18,778 nt of DNA from Methylococcaceae bacterium (GTDB lineage Bacteria; Pseudomonadota; Gammaproteobacteria; Methylococcales; Methylomonadaceae): NCBI GenBank assembly GCA_947505055.1, contig CANNLO010000061.1, positions 1 through 18,778 of the forward strand. The letters run 5' to 3'. The position numbers were made by a program, and so were the translations under genes. The notes below the pieces were generated by a model, which was not told the origin of the DNA, did not search any database, and saw nothing but the letters and a program-made list of their open reading frames with translations. Positions 16,014 to 18,778 of this stretch are shown here, piece after piece; the first letter of the stretch is position 1; every line of letters starts with the position of its first letter.

Positions 16014-16550
16014 ATGGATAAACCTCGATTAGCCTGGGCCATCACCGGCTCCGGTCATTATATAAAAGAATGCCTGGACTTCATGCTGACCCTGGACGAT
16101 GTTGACGTCTATCTAAGTTTGGCAGGAGAAGAAGTGTTAAAAATGTACGGCATCACTCTCGAGGATATCCGCAAAAAAATGCCTGTTTACCGGGACAAAA
16201 CCGCATCAGCGCCACCGGTCGGTCATTTTTACAAAGGCTATTACCACACTTTTGTGATGGCACCGACCACTTCAAATACGGTCGCAAAATGCGTACTGGG
16301 CATTGCCGATTCACTGGTAACCAATCTTTATTCGCAGGCCGGAAAATGCCGGATACCCAGCATTGTCTATCCTTGTGACATTGCTCCGGAAATGGAAACC
16401 ACCGCGCCGAGCGGCAAAGTGATGGTTTATCCACGCAAAATCGACCTGGAAGGCACCGCCAAATTACGCAACTTCAAATACACAAGCGTCGTTGACAGTG
16501 TTGATGAACTAATCAACACTGTTAAAAAACGTTTAGCTACCTTGTCATGA
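16014..16550 (+). CDS. AfpA/DmrB-like archaeal-type flavoprotein
   Basis: A 178-residue flavoprotein of the type found in archaea and H4MPT-using methylotrophs (AfpA/DmrB), within the FMN-binding flavoprotein superfamily. The N-terminal block LAWAITGSGHYIKECL (6-21) is the expected FMN-phosphate site. APTTSNTVAKCVLGIADSL and the KCRIPSIVYPCDIAPEM segment are characteristic of this group. DmrB reduces dihydromethanopterin to H4MPT, so the likely role is the last reduction of H4MPT synthesis or regeneration of oxidised cofactor. Two cysteines in the C-terminal third are too few for a ferredoxin cluster. It overlaps the next gene by four bases (ATGA), giving a coupled pair with the DHPS-related protein. 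The group assignment is good; DmrB activity is inferred. Confidence 0.82.
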   Translation: MDKPRLAWAITGSGHYIKECLDFMLTLDDVDVYLSLAGEEVLKMYGITLEDIRKKMPVYRDKTASAPPVGHFYKGYYHTFVMAPTTSNTVAKCVLGIADSLVTNLYSQAGKCRIPSIVYPCDIAPEMETTAPSGKVMVYPRKIDLEGTAKLRNFKYTSVVDSVDELINTVKKRLATLS

Positions 16551-17935
16551 GCGAACACATCCTTTTCCTGACCGGCAAACTAGCTGAAAAACAGCTGCAT
16601 AATATTCTGGAAAAAATGCAGCCAGACTTCACCTACTCCGTGCATCAACTAGGACTCAAAGTCGCGGCACTGATGACCGCCGACATGATTAGTAGGCGCT
16701 TGACCGACACCTTTGGCGCCGACCGCATACTGGTTCCGGGGCGTTGCCGTGGAGATCTGGAAGCCCTATCCAAAGATTTGGGCATACCGATAAGCCGAGG
16801 CCCGGACGAACTTAAAGATTTACCGCTGTTTTTTGGCAAAGCGGTGCACAAGCTTGATTTAAGTCGCTACAGCGTCAAAATCTTTGCCGAAATCGTTGAT
16901 GCGCCCAATGTCAGTGTCGAAGAGGTGGTCAAACGCGCCAACTACTACAAGCAAAATGGCGCTGATGTCATTGACATAGGCTGCTTGCCAAGCACTGATT
17001 TTCCGCATCTGGAAGACATTATCCGCACCCTTAAACAGGAAGGTTTTACCGTCAGCATCGATTCGCTGGAAGCCGAAGACTTGCTTAGAGGCGGCAGAGC
17101 TGGCGCTGATTACATGCTCAGTCTGCACGAAAGCACCTTGTGGGTGGCTGACGAAGTAGCGGCAATCCCGATTTTAATTCCTGAAACGCATGAAGATCTG
17201 GCCTCACTGGATAGAGCCATTAAAATCATGCAAGCCAAAAACAAAGCTTTTATTGTCGATCCGATCTTAGACCCACTGCACTTTGGCTTTACCCAATCCA
17301 TAGTACGTTATCATGAAGTCAGAAAAAAACATCCAGACATTGAAATGATGCTGGGAGTCGGCAACATTACCGAGCTGACCCATGCCGATACCGCCGGTAT
17401 GAACGCTTTGTTGCTGGGCATCTGCTCAGAACTCAACATCAACAGCATTTTGGCTACCGAAGTCAGCCGTCATGCCTGCCGGTCGATTAAAGAAGCCGAT
17501 CTGGCGCGGCGTATCATGTTTGCCGCCAAAGAACAGGACCGATTACCCAAGCATATTGATCCCGGCTTAATGGCCTTGCATGAAACATCGCCCTTCCCGT
17601 ATAGTCTTGAAGAAATCAAGGAACTCGCTGCACAAATCAAAGATCCCAGTTTCCGCGTTCAAATCAGTACAGATGGCGTACATATTTTTAATCGAGACGG
17701 TTTGCACAGCGCTACGGATCCCTTTGAGTTGTTTCCAAAACTGCAGGTCGAAAATGACGGTGGTCACGCTTTTTATCTGGGCGTGGAACTGGCCAGAGCC
17801 GAAATTGCCTGGCAATTGGGGAAACGTTATACCCAGGATCAAGCTTTGCAATGGGGTTGCGCAACGACAAACACCGAAGCCACAGTCGACCTTCACTCTT
17901 TTAAACCGGCTGGAAACACTTTGAAGAAATCTTAG
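16547..17935 (+). CDS. Dihydropteroate-synthase-related protein (archaeal/methylotroph type, DUF6513 N-domain)
   Basis: A 462-residue cytoplasmic protein of the DHPS-related family shared by methanogens and H4MPT-dependent methylotrophs. Three parts can be seen: an N-terminal domain (1-105, opening HILFLTGKLAEKQL) of the DUF6513 type; a DHPS-like TIM barrel (about 110-370) with DVIDIGCLPST (140-150), VSIDS (169-173), VDPILDPLHFGF and GVGNITELTHADTAGMNALL; and a C-terminal domain (about 370-462) with TDGVHIFNRDG and AFYLGVELARAEIAWQLGKRY. The canonical FolP signatures SRK and NDVSGG are absent, so it is not a second folate DHPS. The likely role is joining the pterin with the arylamine riboside precursor of H4MPT. 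That step is inferred from family distribution and context, not shown. It is coupled to the flavoprotein upstream. Confidence 0.85.
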   Translation: MSEHILFLTGKLAEKQLHNILEKMQPDFTYSVHQLGLKVAALMTADMISRRLTDTFGADRILVPGRCRGDLEALSKDLGIPISRGPDELKDLPLFFGKAVHKLDLSRYSVKIFAEIVDAPNVSVEEVVKRANYYKQNGADVIDIGCLPSTDFPHLEDIIRTLKQEGFTVSIDSLEAEDLLRGGRAGADYMLSLHESTLWVADEVAAIPILIPETHEDLASLDRAIKIMQAKNKAFIVDPILDPLHFGFTQSIVRYHEVRKKHPDIEMMLGVGNITELTHADTAGMNALLLGICSELNINSILATEVSRHACRSIKEADLARRIMFAAKEQDRLPKHIDPGLMALHETSPFPYSLEEIKELAAQIKDPSFRVQISTDGVHIFNRDGLHSATDPFELFPKLQVENDGGHAFYLGVELARAEIAWQLGKRYTQDQALQWGCATTNTEATVDLHSFKPAGNTLKKS

Positions 17936-17987
17936 CTAGGGAGGTCATCGCCCATCAAGTAGCTAAAGGTGGGCGATGCCTACTTGA
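17932..17987 (+). repeat. Crossed (pseudoknot-type) inverted repeat in the cofactor operon
   Basis: Two pairs of reverse-complementary segments interleave. CATCGCCCA (17946-17954) pairs with TGGGCGATG (17970-17978). TCAAGTAG (17955-17962) pairs with CTACTTGA (17980-17987). The order A-B-A'-B' defines an H-type pseudoknot or two mutually exclusive hairpins. A third option exists: TTAGCTA (17932-17938, overlapping the stop) with TAGCTAA (17960-17966). There is no U-tract. The element lies between the DHPS-related stop and the DUF447 start. It might instead be a rearranged copy of the TGGGC-ATGCCCA palindromes scattered in many bacterial genomes. Confidence 0.6.
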
Positions 17988-18014
17988 GTGCTTTATAAAC
18001 ATCCAAAGCTGGCT

Positions 18015-18044
18015 TTGAACCTCAAAACATTACACTTGTTTAAT
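18015..18044 (+). promoter_or_regulatory. Candidate internal promoter for DUF447-mfnB
   Basis: TTGAAC (18015-18020) and TTTAAT (18039-18044) lie 18 bases apart, matching consensus at 4 of 6 and 5 of 6. The start point would be near 18051, about 15 bases before the DUF447 ATG. Coming after the crossed repeat, it would let the last two genes be expressed apart from the first two. By-eye call. Confidence 0.3.
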
Positions 18045-18065
18045 TTTTGCTGCTTAATATTTACC

Positions 18066-18650
18066 ATGATTCAAGAAACCATTGTCATTACCCAAAACGC
18101 CTCAGGTCTGGCTCATATCGCCCCGATGGGAATTCATGTCTCCTCTAGCGGCGATGAATTTATCATTTTGCCGTTTCGCCCCTCAACCACACTTAATAAT
18201 CTGCTGGAAACCAAAACCGCTGTGCTCAACTATTGTGATGATGTGCGAGTGTTTGCCGGTTGCCTGACCGGGCGGCGCGACTGGCCCTTAAAACCGGCGG
18301 AAAAAATCAGCGGTCAGGTACTTCAGTGTGCGCTGGCGCATACCGAAGTTGAACTGGTGCGCGTTGTCGATGACGAGACCCGGCCAAAACTGATCTGCAA
18401 AGCCGTCCATACCGCTAATCACCAGCCTTTTATGGGCTTTAACCGCGCCCAGTATTCGGTACTGGAAGCGGCGATCTTAATCAGCCGATTATCTATGCTG
18501 CCGCTGGAAAAAATACAGGCAGAAATCGACTACTTGCGCATCGGCCTGGAAAAAACCGCTGGCGATCGCGAACTGGAAGCCTGGGCCTGGTTGATGCTCG
18601 TCATTGAAGATTATAAAGCAAGCCTGACCCCAGTTGGAGTTATTGCATGA
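18066..18650 (+). CDS. DUF447-family protein (FMN-binding split-barrel type)
   Basis: A 194-residue cytoplasmic protein of a family (DUF447) found in archaea and H4MPT-using methylotrophs. The N-terminal half opens QETIVITQNASGLAHIAPMG and contains LPFRPSTTLNNLLETKTAVLNYCDDV, consistent with a split-barrel flavin-binding fold. The second half is more helical. Its biochemical role is not established to my knowledge. ATG at 18066 is chosen over an in-frame GTG 78 bases upstream, because homology-like sequence begins there and the extra residues would overlap the repeat end. It overlaps mfnB by four bases (ATGA at 18647-18650), a coupling that argues for a role in methylofuran or H4MPT synthesis. 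A flavin-linked redox step is possible but unproved. Confidence 0.78.
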   Translation: MIQETIVITQNASGLAHIAPMGIHVSSSGDEFIILPFRPSTTLNNLLETKTAVLNYCDDVRVFAGCLTGRRDWPLKPAEKISGQVLQCALAHTEVELVRVVDDETRPKLICKAVHTANHQPFMGFNRAQYSVLEAAILISRLSMLPLEKIQAEIDYLRIGLEKTAGDRELEAWAWLMLVIEDYKASLTPVGVIA

Positions 18651-18778
18651 CAGGCATGCTGGCCAGCGTCAACAGCATAGAAGAAGCTGTTTTGGTGCTT
18701 AACGAAAACGTCGATATTATTGATTTAAAACAACCGGATTTAGGCGCTTTGGGCGCCCTGGATACCGGTCTTGTTAAA
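18647..18778 (+). CDS. mfnB: (5-formylfuran-3-yl)methyl phosphate synthase, N-terminal fragment
   Basis: Forty-four codons of a gene that runs off the window end. The segment MLASVNSIEEAVLVLNE followed by DIIDLKQPDLGALGAL matches the N-terminus of MfnB (DUF556 family). Members begin with a short beta strand, an S-V-x-x-x-E-E-A helix, and the D-x-K-x-P-x-x-G-x-L-G-A motif; here that includes the active-site-region lysine in DLKQP. MfnB condenses two glyceraldehyde 3-phosphates to 4-(hydroxymethyl)-2-furancarboxaldehyde phosphate, the first step of methanofuran/methylofuran synthesis. GGAG lies about eight bases before the ATG, which overlaps the DUF447 stop. The family call rests on this short N-terminal stretch. 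Confidence 0.85.
   Translation, partial: MTGMLASVNSIEEAVLVLNENVDIIDLKQPDLGALGALDTGLVK

Noticed and set aside
16547..17935. Second folate-type dihydropteroate synthase
   Set aside because: The FolP signature blocks (NVTPDSFSDGG, SRKRF) are absent and two extra domains flank the barrel, as in the archaeal/methylotroph DHPS-related family.
17988..18065. GTG-started extension of the DUF447 protein
   Set aside because: The extra 26 residues do not resemble the family, begin at the end of the repeat element and overlap the candidate promoter.

Overview
The window reads as a chromosomal segment of a gammaproteobacterial methylotroph, most likely a methanotroph of the Methylococcales. LptD, SurA, RNase D and the AmgK/MurU pair are gammaproteobacterial in type. 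They sit among genes for the archaeal-type C1 cofactors methylofuran and tetrahydromethanopterin (H4MPT), plus a gene resembling the methanol-oxidation accessory factor MxaD. This placement rests on gene content read by eye; no database search was run.

Layout. Positions 2-871 hold the 3' end of uvrA. Positions 872-1190 carry no gene but contain a nested inverted repeat. A membrane fatty acid desaturase (1191-2291, minus) follows. Next comes a translationally coupled minus-strand pair, pabB then an mfnE-like kinase (4356-2423), supplying p-aminobenzoate and a methylofuran-pathway kinase. A second minus-strand pair (6003-4471) encodes two exported proteins: an MxaD-like SRPBCC protein and a seven-bladed YVTN beta-propeller. 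RNase D (7377-6220) and a small stand-alone RNA-binding protein (7886-7503) lie next, downstream of the coupled envelope genes lptD-surA (12185-7927). Diverging from lptD is the peptidoglycan-recycling pair amgK-murU (12291-13960), then a DHH-family phosphoesterase (14028-14999). A minus-strand folP (15933-15052) diverges from a plus-strand cofactor cluster: an AfpA/DmrB-like flavoprotein, a dihydropteroate-synthase-related protein, a DUF447 protein and the 5' end of mfnB, which runs off the window.

How the genes fit together. MfnB and the MfnE-like kinase belong to the furan branch (methylofuran). PabB, the DHPS-related protein and the DmrB-like flavoprotein belong to the pterin branch (H4MPT). 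Both cofactors serve formaldehyde oxidation to formate. The MxaD/propeller pair would act one step earlier, in periplasmic PQQ-dependent methanol oxidation. These C1 genes flank an envelope block (LPS export, outer-membrane protein folding, muropeptide recycling).

The least explained items are the stand-alone DeaD/DbpA-type RNA-binding domain protein, the crossed inverted repeat at 17946-17987 between two cofactor genes, the mxaD-like/propeller pair away from any visible methanol dehydrogenase gene, and the DUF447 and DHH proteins. No CRISPR array, tRNA, rRNA, insertion sequence or phage gene was seen.
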